In this document: piece after piece, positions 1-12,000 of the stretch
Layout: every line of letters begins with the position of its first letter
Position numbering within the stretch: the first letter of the stretch is position 1
Assembly (NCBI GenBank): GCA_003586115.2
Contig: QVOM02000034.1
Span: 110,399,610 to 110,463,609, forward strand
Length of the DNA stretch: 64,000 nucleotides
Reading direction: 5' to 3'
DNA from: Salvator merianae
Lineage: Eukaryota; Chordata; Lepidosauria; Squamata; Teiidae
Position numbers and translations under genes: made by a program
The notes under the pieces: generated by a model
What the model was told of the DNA's origin: nothing
Seen by the model: only the letters and a program-made list of their open reading frames with translations
Databases searched by the model: none

Positions 1-3000
1 ATTTCTTTCACTTTATCTTCCATTGAATTTCTTCTTTGTGCATCAGGTTGTTGGGACTAGAAACTAGTATTTTAGATTTCATAGACACAAGCTTCAGCTT
101 TTTTGGTAGTGCTGGTAAAATCAGATGCTCTTAACTAGTGGTTCAATGATAACTTCTGTAATCCTAGCAGATATTACTTTTGATCACTGAAGGCTAGTTG
201 AAGCTACTTCACCAACATCCCTGAACTTACACTAATATTTTATTACTAGGTATTGTTTTTTTCCAGCTGAGGAATGACTGTGCAAAGCAGTTCCTTTCCA
301 TCTAAAAAGATGACTTTTGCCCTTCTTATGGACAAAATAAAGCTAAGGGTTAATGTCACAGCCTATTGAATGTGCCATAAATGGTGCCCTTTATTTACAA
401 AATACCCTGGTTTCAGCTTCCAGAGTGCTAAAGAAAGGATCTTGGGTAGCAGTGGCACACATGTACCTCTACATCATATTTCGATTTTATGTTAAATGAG
501 TTTGTTCCAGTCTTCAAACTTGTGTGCACTCTTTTCTTCTGTGGAGATTCCCTCTGTCCTTATTTACATTAAACCATTTTACAGCCACTGGTCCAAACCA
601 GCAACTTGTGTGATATGGCATAGATGAGAAGGGGAATTAATGCACAGGTAAAGTAGAATTATGTATGCAGTGACAAGGGGTGCTTTTCTATTCCACCTGA
701 ACCTACATCTGAGAATTAATAAAATTGAACTGAGAAGTTGTGTGCGTTGTGGTAAGCTATAAATCATAAGTTACTATACACTACCTTATTGGTAACTCTT
801 TTTGCATCTCAACCAGATATGGTGGCTTACTATGGTGCCCCAGCTTTTAAGGCCAGGAAGAAACTTCAGTTTATTTTTGTAGTTTCTTTGTGGAAAATCA
901 GTAGGGGTCTGCCTTGAACCCCACTAGTTTGGCTGGATGCTGCAAAAGTGAAAGTAGGTCAGAGCTCAGAGTGTCAGCATGTGCTTCTGGCCAGCACTAG
1001 TTGCACTGTGTATGGGTGCTTTGTTTGAAGAATGCTGAGCCCTTGGGTGCTTTATGTGAAAGTTGCTGAGCCCAAGCTCTCCAAACACAGCAACAAGGTG
1101 TCGCTTACTGTCAGTTTAAGGAAGCTCCCACCTACTTCAACTTTTGCAGGATTCAGTTTCACGTCCTGTCATTTCCATTAGCAACATGTTATGAAAATGC
1201 TCTCCAGAGATTTTGGAGCAAGACTGTTCTTTGGCTAGTCTCCAAAATAATATTCTTTTAAAATGTTAGCCTTCTAATTCTTCAGTGTCTCTTTAAATAA
1301 TGTATTATACTGAACTTTTAAAGTGTATTATTGTTTAGTTATGTAACCATATCAAGAACAGAAGAGCAAACCAAAACAGAAAACTAAAACGTAGACACAA
1401 ATATAGTAAGAAAAAACAAGAAGCAAAGTAATATTATAATCCACGATTTCCATCCCCTACCACATGTACATGTGTACCATGTTCTGCTCTAAAAATACAT
1501 TTCTAAGGTGTAGCCCCTGCATAAAATAATTCTCAGAAATTCACTGGAGAATATTGTTGTATCATATTACTAGTCTCTCTATACATCCCCTCTAAAAACA
1601 AAGCATTATTGCTATCTTAGGTGTAACATTGTAAAGATGTCTAAATGGGAGTATGGCCAGCATAAGATAGCTTCATATATTTGTATAAAGGGAGAGCTGT
1701 GTAGTTTGATTACAGTTTATTATTTTCCTTGGAGTGTACTGTTCCTCCAGTCCAAAATAAGATTGTTGTGATGTCTGTAAGGAGGCGCTGTTGCTACTTA
1801 CAGGCCCAAGGGAAGTAATTAATTATCCTTCCTTGTTGCTTGTACATCATATTAACGCGGTTACTATGCCTTTAGTGTGCTTTGGTCTTGAGTTGCAGTC
1901 TTAACATCCAGCTGGCTTTATGAAAAGTTGCTGAATTGCTTATTAACAGTGCTGGCGGCTGTGTTAATATATAGAATTAATGTGGTTGGTTTGATGTTGT
2001 AAATAAATGCATTTGAGGATCTTTTGTATCTTTTCAAACGCTACAAAGAACCTTACAGATTGTGTTTGTTCTCTGTATATGTTTTCCTGTATTCTAGAAA
2101 GTTTTAACTTTTTCTTATTACTCTATCTATTATCTTTAGTGAGGAAAATGAAAATGCGAAGTGTTCAAATAGAAGGAATTTCAGTACAATCAATTTCAAT
2201 ATAATCTTTAACTTTTCTGATTAATGGTTCCTAAGCTAGTTTTTTAGTTGTCCTCTTCAGGATATCTAAAACTTATGGGTGTGGCAGGATGTGGTTTTGC
2301 TTTAGATTGTTTGAGCAAGTTTGCTAGAAGAAAGAATCTGAGGACAAATATCAAATCTTCCCCCCCCATTTGACCCCCTTTTTAAAGCAGCTATTTGAGG
2401 GGAAAGTGAAAATGTTACAAGGGTTTGGGATGCAGCTGCTGCTATCTCTAACCCCCAACTAGGGATGTTACTGTGTTCTGCCTGCGTTTAGGGGTGTGCA
2501 AATCACTGTTCCAAAATCTCCTCTCCCCTCTTTCTCTGAGTTTGAAAAGTGGCCTCCCATTTTATTAAATATTTGCTTTCTGATTTCAGCTTCTGGCTAG
2601 AACCTCTTAAAAGGCCATTCTTTAAAAGGTGGAAATTGAGTTTAAAATAAGATATCAAGGTTAAAGAAGGAGGGGATAAATAAATAGAAGGGGGAAATTA
2701 GAAATTTGTAGTAAAAAGATTGAGAGTTAGATTATAAATGTAACATATAAATAAAGGAGTCTGTGTAAGTGAGTTAAAACACTGAGTGAGTTCAGAACTT
2801 GTAGTTGGAGAACAGTAGAATTAAAAGAAAAACAGAAGTGGGTTCCTTCTCTCATGTAGTGCGAGGTGCAGCCTATCATCAGAGCTGGCCAGGGATAGGG
2901 ATATTTGGGCCTCTGCTAGAGAAGAGGTTGGAGTGTGAACTTTTTTCCAGGTACAGAAACAAACAGCTTCAACTCACAATGAGAACTGGGGAAAAGAAGG

Positions 3001-3850
3001 GGCTGTTTGTTTGCAGTTCCAGTGTTGGGAGTAACCCCTCGGTTTATGTCCCTCTGTATAGCTTGGTTGATAAACAAGATTGCTAAATCCTGTATGTGCA
3101 TCTCTACTCAAGCATCTTTCTGCTAACACAGAAGGAATGCAAGGATAGATGCAACAGCTTTAGTGCTTCTGGAGAAATAACGAGGTGCTCTAACGGTTGT
3201 TTCTTTATGGATTTTCTGGGATAGAATCCATATGTGCCTGTCTGGATAGAGTTTGTACTTGCTGTACAGCAGCCCTGGTATAAAATTCAATTCATTTATG
3301 ACTTTGGAGTTCAAATATATATAATTGGGTTTTCCTATGCTGCAGAGTTGCAAAATAGACCCACATTCAGATATTTATTTTTAATTTAACATGTTGATCT
3401 CAGATGTATGGACCATCCTTATGTTTGCCCTTACGTTGGTTTAAAGAGTAATTGGAATCCTTTAGTGGTTGATGTTTTCAACATCAAGCCTGTCTCCTGC
3501 AGACTTTGCTCTTACTGTATAATTACAGTTTGATGTGGCAGACTGCGAAAAAAGTGAGAAGCTACAATGAGCCTTCTTATGGTGTTTTTTAGATGTTACA
3601 GGCAACAACATGCAGCTTCCTTAAAATCAGTTCTTTCCTATTCAGAAGAATTTAGCATCCAGTTTAGCAAGTACTGCAGTAATTGCCCAAGACGTTACTC
3701 ATTTACTGGAAATTGAAAATAGTAGCTGTATGTAACAATATAATGAGTTTATTAGGATCCAAAACAGTGCTCTTGAATTATTTGATACAGTATTTTCTTG
3801 CTTTGTTATGTCTACTAATTGATATGTTGCTATGTTTTATTTGTCATTGC

Positions 3851-3944
3851 AAAATTGATTTAGATGATCTTATGCTGCGTTTTACATAAATGGTTAAAAA
3901 ATTGATTTAGATGATCTTTTGCAGAGTTTTATATAAATGGTTAA
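3851..3944. repeat. 47-bp tandem duplication
   Basis: Two head-to-tail copies of a 47-bp unit (3851-3897 and 3898-3944), beginning aaaattgatttagatgatct and ending aaatggttaa. They differ at a few positions, so the duplication is not recent. Confidence 0.9.
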
Positions 3945-5398
3945 GTTAATTTACTTTTAAACATTTGTAGGTTTCATTGCTGATCACAACACTCAATAAA
4001 AACATGAATAAAATCCATATGCAATGTAAACAAAATTTGAGTTTCTGAAAAACTTGGAAGACACTGTCTTTAAAGTTGGCAGGAGTGATTGGGAAAGGAC
4101 AAACTGGCCTCTTTTATTTATCTGTTAATCTAAGTATCTTGAACTTAAATCTTCATCATGCATATAAGCAGAAATTGTTCTGAGAGAACAAAGGAAAATT
4201 TTCATGGAGACAGTTTCAGAATGTATAGGGAAATCTTTAAATGGAAGTCAGAATTAAAGATGTGTACAAATTGGTCCTGCCTGGTTTGGTTCGACATGAA
4301 GCGAAACTTGGCACTGTCAAAACTGATTCAGTCTTGTTGAACCCCACCCCTCTTATGTCCATGGCCTTTCACACTTTTCTCCTCACACTCACAGCCTCCT
4401 CCCTTCTCTCCTTGTACTGACACATCACCTGCATGCTGGCCCAGGCTGTTGTTGCCGACCATGCAGTTCTTCCAGATGACAGTCAGTATCCTTTGGCTTG
4501 CCCTACACCTTCTGGAGTAGAAGACTATGGGTCTTCCCAGCAGGAAAAGTATGCACATGTGCATGTTTCCACTTTCTGGAAGGCTTCAAGCATAACCGAT
4601 CACATTCAAGGCCTTCCAGGAACTGAAAATGTACATGGTTTACTGGGAGAACCCATGGTCTTGCGTTCTGGAAGGCCTACGCCAAGATGAAATGCACTGA
4701 CTTAGGTTTGGTAAAATTGTGTGACTAGCAGCAGTGGCCTGGCAGGTAGGTGACGTCTGAGCATGAGGGACAAGGTGGAGGACACAGTGTAAGGCAAGGT
4801 GGGGAACGGAGACAAATGAGCAATTCTTGACATCTCCCAATTTTGCCTCACTACCAGATCAAACCCTGAAATTTAAGTGGGGTTTGGTTTGATAGAGAGC
4901 CTCCTGAACCGAGAATGTTTGCAACAGATCAGTTCATTGAGAACACAGTTCAGCACTTCCCTGGTCAAAATGGGTCTTAATAATAGAAATAAAAACTGTA
5001 ATGGTCAGAAGGATTTGTACATAAAAGTTTGGATTTTGGGGAACAGCACAATGTATACACAAGAAAAGTGAAACATTGGTCTTGCAGATTTGCTCTGGCC
5101 TATATGTCCTAGTATTTATTGCACTTGTATCCTTGTGTAAAAAGTAAATTAAAACAGGGTAAGTGCCTCCTTAGCCAAAAGCCTGAGTAAAGAGGTGCCT
5201 CTCCTCCTACCTCCTGAATGTATAAAGGGAGAACATTTAACTTGTTTTCTACTCGTTTTTTTATTTTATCTGAGCATACAAACTGCTGTGCTGAAACTAT
5301 AGTTTGCCATTAAACTGAGATGCCAGGTTACAAATTGGTTTTCATGTTTGCCAACTCAAAATTGAATACAGTCATGTAGATAAGGGAAATGACCACAG

Positions 5399-5525
5399 CT
5401 TAGTGATGGAGCAGCTGCCTGGAAAATAGCAGTTCACAGGTTCCCTTCTGCCATCTGTCTAGTAGAAGGCAGGGCAAACCATTTCTGCACCCTTATCAAG
5501 GAAACTGCATAAATACATCCATGCA
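5399..5525 (+). repeat. Old tRNA-derived SINE remnant
   Basis: The segment contains cagctgcctggaaaatagca, then a decayed B-box area and gcaaaccatttctgc...aaggaaactgcat. This is the same order of blocks as the better-preserved SINE at 20041. Confidence 0.55.
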
Positions 5526-5559
5526 ACTAAGCTAATCTTTGGTTTAGTAGATAGTCATA

Positions 5560-5750
5560 GGGCAGTTCTGCACTGGCCGATAGACCAGACCAGCAAGGCT
5601 TCCTTAGGTCTCTCCAGCATGCACAAGGGAAGCTCCTAGTACACTTGCAGAATTGTCCAAAGTGCCCTTCCTGTGTGGATGGTAAACTATTTGCCAGCAA
5701 ATTGGAAACGATCTTGGAAGTTTCCCAAGGGCAGAATTCACCCAGGATCT
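5560..5750. repeat. Probable DNA-transposon fragment (TIR-like start)
   Basis: It starts gggcagttctgcactggcc, resembling gggcctttttgcactcgcc at 10860 and the terminal repeat ggccctttctgcacttg at 49732. The other end is not convincingly defined. Confidence 0.35.
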
Positions 5751-5917
5751 TCATGTGCATATTATTGTAATCTGTAGCTTACCATTGTGTCTGAGTACAA
5801 CTAAGTGTTTTGCTCTCTTGACTTGTAACATCTGTTTTCATTTTCTGTTTGTGAGAGCTGTATTTGTAAGTCACCAGTTAAACACTACATAGTAACATTT
5901 GTCTTTGTTTCTTCCAG

Positions 5918-6013
5918 CCTCAAGGAATAGGTTCGCCCAGTGTCTATCATGCTGTGATAGTTATATTTTTGGAATTTTTTGCGTGGGGGCTCCTGACAGC
6001 ACCCACTTTAGTG
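5918..6013 (+). CDS. MFSD14A: MFSD14A exon 2
   Basis: Acceptor cttccag before 5918 and donor gtaagt at 6014. The 32 codons (PQGIGSPSVYHAV... to APTLV) cover the end of the cytosolic N-terminus and most of transmembrane helix 1. Phase 0 at both ends. Confidence 0.96.
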
Positions 6014-9000
6014 GTAAGTAATACTTTAAAATACATATTCCATTTAAATTTTTTCCGTTATCTAGTTAATTTGCATTATGTCAGTAGGGGTCCTAGTTCA
6101 GATGTACTTTCATGAGTTGCTATGCTAAACTCTAGTTTTCAGTAGCTGAGAGCAAGCAGTTGGAATATGTTATCCCTCTTTACCCATGCTTAAAGTTGAT
6201 TTAAGAAGTTGGCTTGACAACTGACATTAAACTATTGTTCTCTGTTTTGAAACTGTATCTGCAATTTAGTTAAAATAGAATATAAGTACTACAGGAAGGA
6301 GCGAGGTAGGAATTCTAGCTATTCCCAACTGTTAAAACTATGGTTCATTGAGCATACAACTGCAACTTTGAAGGATTTTTCCTTTGGCAATTTTCCACTT
6401 GGCTTCTGAGTGTGTTTATTTGCAAGTAAACTGCATAGAGCTTGTTAAACCTTGTAAATGTGCTGAACTGGTAAGGCTGGTACAGTGTGTACAGTCAGAC
6501 CTTTTCTTCTAATTGCCTAAAAATTAAAGTGGAGAAGATGTTGGGAAGAACAATAAAATAAAGTCTTTGGAATGATGTATCTAGTTACAATTTCCATAAT
6601 TTAGTAATACATAATTCTGTGAAATGGGGTAGTTAGTGTACAAAGAGCAAATTATTGGAGATGGATTCTCAAGTAAGCATTATAAGCCCAATTAGATATT
6701 TAAAGTATAGTTTGTCTTGTAGTTGTGTGAAAAACAAGTTATTCTTGTCCTTACCACTAAGTTAAAATTGGAGATTTTATAGCTGACTTCATACAGAAGC
6801 ATAACATAATCCAGCAGAGACATTATATGTTTCACTAGCTCTGCTGAAATGATTCCCAGCCTATACAGATTTAAACTTGTTGTGACAGCTTTATGTTGCC
6901 TTTTTTTACTTCTTCGTTCTGTTATGGCATTCTACTAATCTATCATGCCCAGTGGATTTTTTTTGAGTTTGAAAATCATATGACTGTTCTGTGAACTGTA
7001 GAATCCAGCATTCCAAGCATTGAGGTCTGACTGAAAAAACACAAAACAGACCGGTATCTCCTGGTGCATGGGCAAACAGATTAAAGAAAAGGTCTTCTCT
7101 GACACTGTCTTCTACTTTTACAACTATATTATTCATTAGCCTATCCTTCAAAAAAAGGATAGGCTCACTGTCTTTCCCTCAGGGTCTTATACAGCAAATG
7201 TGATCATGTAATCCCAGATATGTAGTAAAAGCACAGAATTACAGAACTGCATGTGTCTGTATATTTTGCTATGTAAGATGCACATTTCCTCCCCAGAAAT
7301 TATCCTAACGTCACCCTGCATCCTGTGTTTTGATTTATCTTTCTTAAATACTCCTTGGCAAATTATAGGAGTGTCTTATATGACATATGTCTTACATGGC
7401 ACAAAGCACAGTATGTACCCTGTGCAATAAGATAAGAGGTTTTAAATATGTCTGTGCCTTAATGCTTGTGTATTTTTCTCGTCATTGCTTGTTACATTTA
7501 CTTCTATAATGTTATAAAAATAACTGTACTTGGAATCCGTGTGATACCAGCCTCTTAAATTTTCATCTGCCCCAGAGCAGTATAAACACCAATGGAACAG
7601 ATGCAAGCTTGCCTGCTACTGGTTATAATTATAATTATACCCTGTTCCTAAATAACATGACAGGTTGTTTGGATTCATTGCTTACTGTGGTTGAAGATCT
7701 ATCATGTTAGAAACTATTCCCATGCTGATAATGTTGGATCAAACTGTGCTACAGCCACTGAAGGCCCTTAGCTATGAAATGTGGGGCTCATCTCCTTTCC
7801 CTCTTTCTTAGAATGGTGTCTTATAAATTGTAACTATTAAAAATTGTTCTGCAGTAGCATATGGTGGAGGGGTTGCAATGGAGGGAATCTCTCTGGTTAT
7901 ACCTCTGTAGCCTGATGTATTAATAATTACAGTTAAGGTCCTTTAACAATTTTTCCTCTGCTGTCTATATCTCATATGCGTATCTGTTTCCAGGTTTTAC
8001 ATGAAACTTTCCCAAAACATACATTTTTAATGAATGGCCTAATACAGGGAGTAAAGGTAAGATAAGATTAATGTGGGTTTTTTTTTTCATATTTGGAGTA
8101 TAAATAGAACATAGATTGAATGCCTCTCTTTTATAGCTATTAATTGAATTATGTGAGACAAAATAATTGGAGTTCAGTACTATATTACCTGAAATTGGTG
8201 ATTAAGGTTAAAATTAAGTCTGATGAGCCAAAGGCTGAAGAAGAAATGTGGAAGAAGAAAGTATCAAAGGAATTTTATTTGAACGTCCCTCCATGTGTGA
8301 GTCTAAATAACAGAATTTGAAACTAGGATTGCTAAAAATTAGCAGCATTTACTCTGTGACTTGCCTGTTTCAATTCAGCCTGGTCCCCGTCATCAGTGCA
8401 GCCTATTCATTGTTCTATCAGTGTTTGCTTCCATACAGTGTTCTTAGTAGTTCCATCTTTATCTCCCAGTTCTCCAAAGAAGGCAAAGCCAGCCAAACCA
8501 GTCTTGAAAATGGCACACCAGTTTTGCACTAGGACTGGCAATACTACCGTTAAGAAAGATTGCAGACTCGTTTCTATCAAGTAGAAGGTTAAGCTGGTTG
8601 CTTACTGTGAATGTTATTTCTTGATGCAAATTTGAGGACTCTGGTAGCTATTAGGTTAATGTTTCAGTACAATACTCGCAATTTTTGGTGGAAGAGTTAA
8701 AAACAAACAAACTGAGAGCATAAAAGGGCTAGCTGCCCCCCAAACCCCCATTTCTAAGTGAGCTGAATCCAGCAAAGTAACAACAATTAAAAGGAGACAA
8801 CCCCCCCCCCCCATTCCCTGAGGATCTGCAAATGGTGAATTCCTAGTGACCAGCTTCAGAAAGAGGTATCTAGGTTCAAGGCAAGTGGAAACCATGTGTG
8901 GCTTTTTATGCTATCATTTTTTCTATGTTGCAAAGAATTGTGGGTCCTGAAGCTCTAACCCAATCTTTATTAGAATCCTCCAGCTCCAGTATATTGCACT

Positions 9001-12000
9001 GGTGGATCTCTTCAGCTACCTTGCAAATAACATTGGTCTGCAAAAGTGGCTGGCTTTATGTGCCATCTGGAAGAGTATTATTTCTGTTGCATATGGCTGG
9101 AAAAGTACCTTCTCTTTTGATATTTTCAAGCGCTGTGTTCCAGCAAAATGGCACAAATTTCAAAGCTCATGAATACTGAGGGATTCAGAAAACATTTTCT
9201 GACCCCTCCTGCTAAAAAAATTATGGCAGAAAGCTGCAGCTTTGATCACCATTTTATCTCACAAATAGCACGTGGGAGTCACAACCTGTCACTCACAAGT
9301 ATGTGAGGCTTACAATTTATAAAACTACAAATAATGAGTAGTGATTGTACTAATTTAAACATTGTCAGGCCACATGATTTTACCACCAAATTAAGTGAGG
9401 GTGACTGCTAGGATGAATGAGCACCCAGAAGTGTATCTAGCACCATCCTTGTAGTCTTTTTGGCTCCAGATGTTATTGCTCAGGCCTTTCAGATAGCTTG
9501 ATTGTTTATAAGCTGGATATCTAAATGCTTCATTTAAAATAAATAAATATGTGCCAAACAGCCTGGAAAGCACAAGGTCACGGGTTTAGTCTCTAACCCC
9601 TCCACAGAAGGAGGCAATGACAAACCACTTCTTTATCTCACCCAAGAATACTTGGTCCACAATGACAAATTTGCCGCAAAGACCAATTTCTTACACTGCT
9701 TTTATAATTATGTGTTTTACTTAATGCCTATGATCCTTCCAGTGAACACATTCAGGCATGCAGATGTTCTTTGCTAAGTTTTCTCTTGTAACGGGTAGAT
9801 CAACATATGCATTATATCACTCATCTACTTATTTTCAGTAAATTGTGAATGATTGCAAGGAAGGAACAGATAATCTTTTAAGAAATAGGGTAGATGATAA
9901 TGAGTCAGGACATCAAATTTTAGTTCTGTCTCTTTTTTTGCCTCTTTGTTTTCCTTCTCTTACATATCTGTGTTTACTTTACAGGGCTTATTGTCTTTCC
10001 TCAGTGCCCCTTTGATTGGAGCTCTGTCTGATGTTTGGGGCCGAAAATCTTTCCTGCTGTTAACAGTATTTTTTACTTGTGCACCAATTCCGTTAATGAA
10101 GATCAGCCCATGGTGCGTGTCCCGATTTTGTTTATACTAGTCGTGTTAATCCTGTATTTCATTATAAGTCTCATTTAAAATGTCAGATTCCTGAACTGTA
10201 TTTTTGCAAGCATTGATTGTGACCTTTGACAAAGTGCCAGGTTGCTAACCAATAAAGGCACTGTGTGTGGCACAGAAAATTGTTTTTGGCTTCCCTACTT
10301 GTTTTTCTTTCAGACAATGCTGGAAGCTAAGACAACATCTTGGCAGTTTGCTTTAGGATTTTCAGAAACTTCTGGATTTCTTGATGTACAAAATTGGTTA
10401 AGAAGACTCTGATGTTTCTTTCCCTCCCAAACTTTCTCAGTAAGAAAGAGTCCTGTAGAGGTTTTATCACAGAGCTACTGATATTTCAGTTCAGGGTCAT
10501 CCATTATGCCCCAAAGCCACAATTGTCCAATGTGCTATAGCTGAAAAGATGGGCTGTACTATCAAACCATCACCAGGACTACGTGATGGAGTTCTCAGAC
10601 TCTGTTCTTTTATCTGCTGCCTTGATTAGGTTATATTCCCTTGATTAGATTTTGTCTTTGAGTTGTACCTTGTTTGACTTTATTTCAGATGGAGTTATCA
10701 TTTAATTACCTCTTAGGCAATTCTAATCTTGTGGAAACACTAGTAATTGGAGGTTGTTGCAGATATTTTCACATATTTTTATAGGTATCTGGTCCTTCTC
10801 ATCTTGGAGTCCCATTGGCCCGCCTTCTATGTCATTTTCTGCCCTTGCTCAGAGACTATGGGCCTTTTTGCACTCGCCAGTAAACCAGCAAGAACCAGTC
10901 TTCTACAGGCCTTCCTTTTGCACACTGGTGTGGTTTAAAGGGAGGCCCCATTCCCTTCTGGTATGCTCTGTCCATGCAGGAAAGAGTGTAGACCTGACCA
11001 GGACACCCAAAATGATGTCCCGGTCCAGTATGTTGGCCTACTAGGGGATGGTGTGCAGGACCACAGAGGTGTGTGGTTTGGCATGCTTACATCGTCTGGT
11101 ATACACAAGGTGTCCTGCCGAAATGGCCTCCCCAGAGCACTGAAGGCCAGGAGCTTTTGTTCCTAGTCTTTGGAGTTTTTGGAGACCCTCTGCATTGGCT
11201 CTGAAGTTGGTGTGTGCTTCAGAGCCAGTGTGGAGGCTGGAGCAAAACAGGCCATCCTAATCTTTCCCCAGTCATTCTGAGGCTTCTTTTCTTTGCCCCA
11301 CTTTTCAGGTGGTCTGCCTCAGACGACTGCCTCCAGCTGCATAATTCTTTAGCTGGCCAGTCAGCCTGCTTTCCCAGCCTACTAGACCTTCCTGAATGTA
11401 GAACTGTGGTCCTCTCAGCAGGCCAAGTATGTGGAAATGTGAGGATCAATTTCCTGGAAGGACTTGAAAGTGATTGCCAAAACCTGAATCCTTCCAAGTT
11501 GTCTAGGGCGTCAGGAAAGCAGTACTGAACTCTGCAATGCTCCCCCACTCCCCGTTCATGAACTAGTTCTATAAAGAACCAGTTTGACACATCTCGACTG
11601 CAGGCTTAATTGTAGGCTGATGAGTGAAAGGAATATTATAGAAGTTGTACAGACTCAAAGTTGTACAACTCAAATGTTCGCGATCAGTCTTGCCTTTCCT
11701 CCTTGAATAAGCCTTTCTTTCCCTTCCTGCTTCAATTTTAAAGCCTTCTGCCATATCCCCCACCCCGTTTCCAATACTGTTGCCCCCTTCCAGCACAATA
11801 AGCATAATATCCCTGTATTTGCAATTTCACAGTTTGTAAGGATTTGTAAGAACTTAAACCTTAAAAGTATGAAAGGATGAATATATTGAATTTTCAAATG
11901 TATTTTGAAGAAATATTTTGTTTTTAAAAAATACATCTTCAAAGAGAGAATGTCATTCTTAGTTTCAGAGAAGGCATGAGTGCAGTTAAGAGCTCCAAGG

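Larger units (their letters stand above)
1..5917 (+). other. MFSD14A intron 1, 3' part
   Basis: AT-rich non-coding sequence ending in a good acceptor. No first coding exon (Met followed by a Lys-rich start) is visible, so exon 1 lies further upstream. It holds a 47-bp tandem duplication (3851-3944), a block near 4250-4950 that looks like an old DNA-transposon remnant with no clear ends, a SINE remnant near 5400-5525 and a transposon-like fragment at 5560-5750. The rest shows nothing I recognise. Confidence 0.75.

Noticed and set aside
11219..11590. Open frames of about 100-120 codons on both strands
   Set aside because: They lie in a GC-richer repeat-like block inside MFSD14A intron 4, with no motif and no start or splice context.
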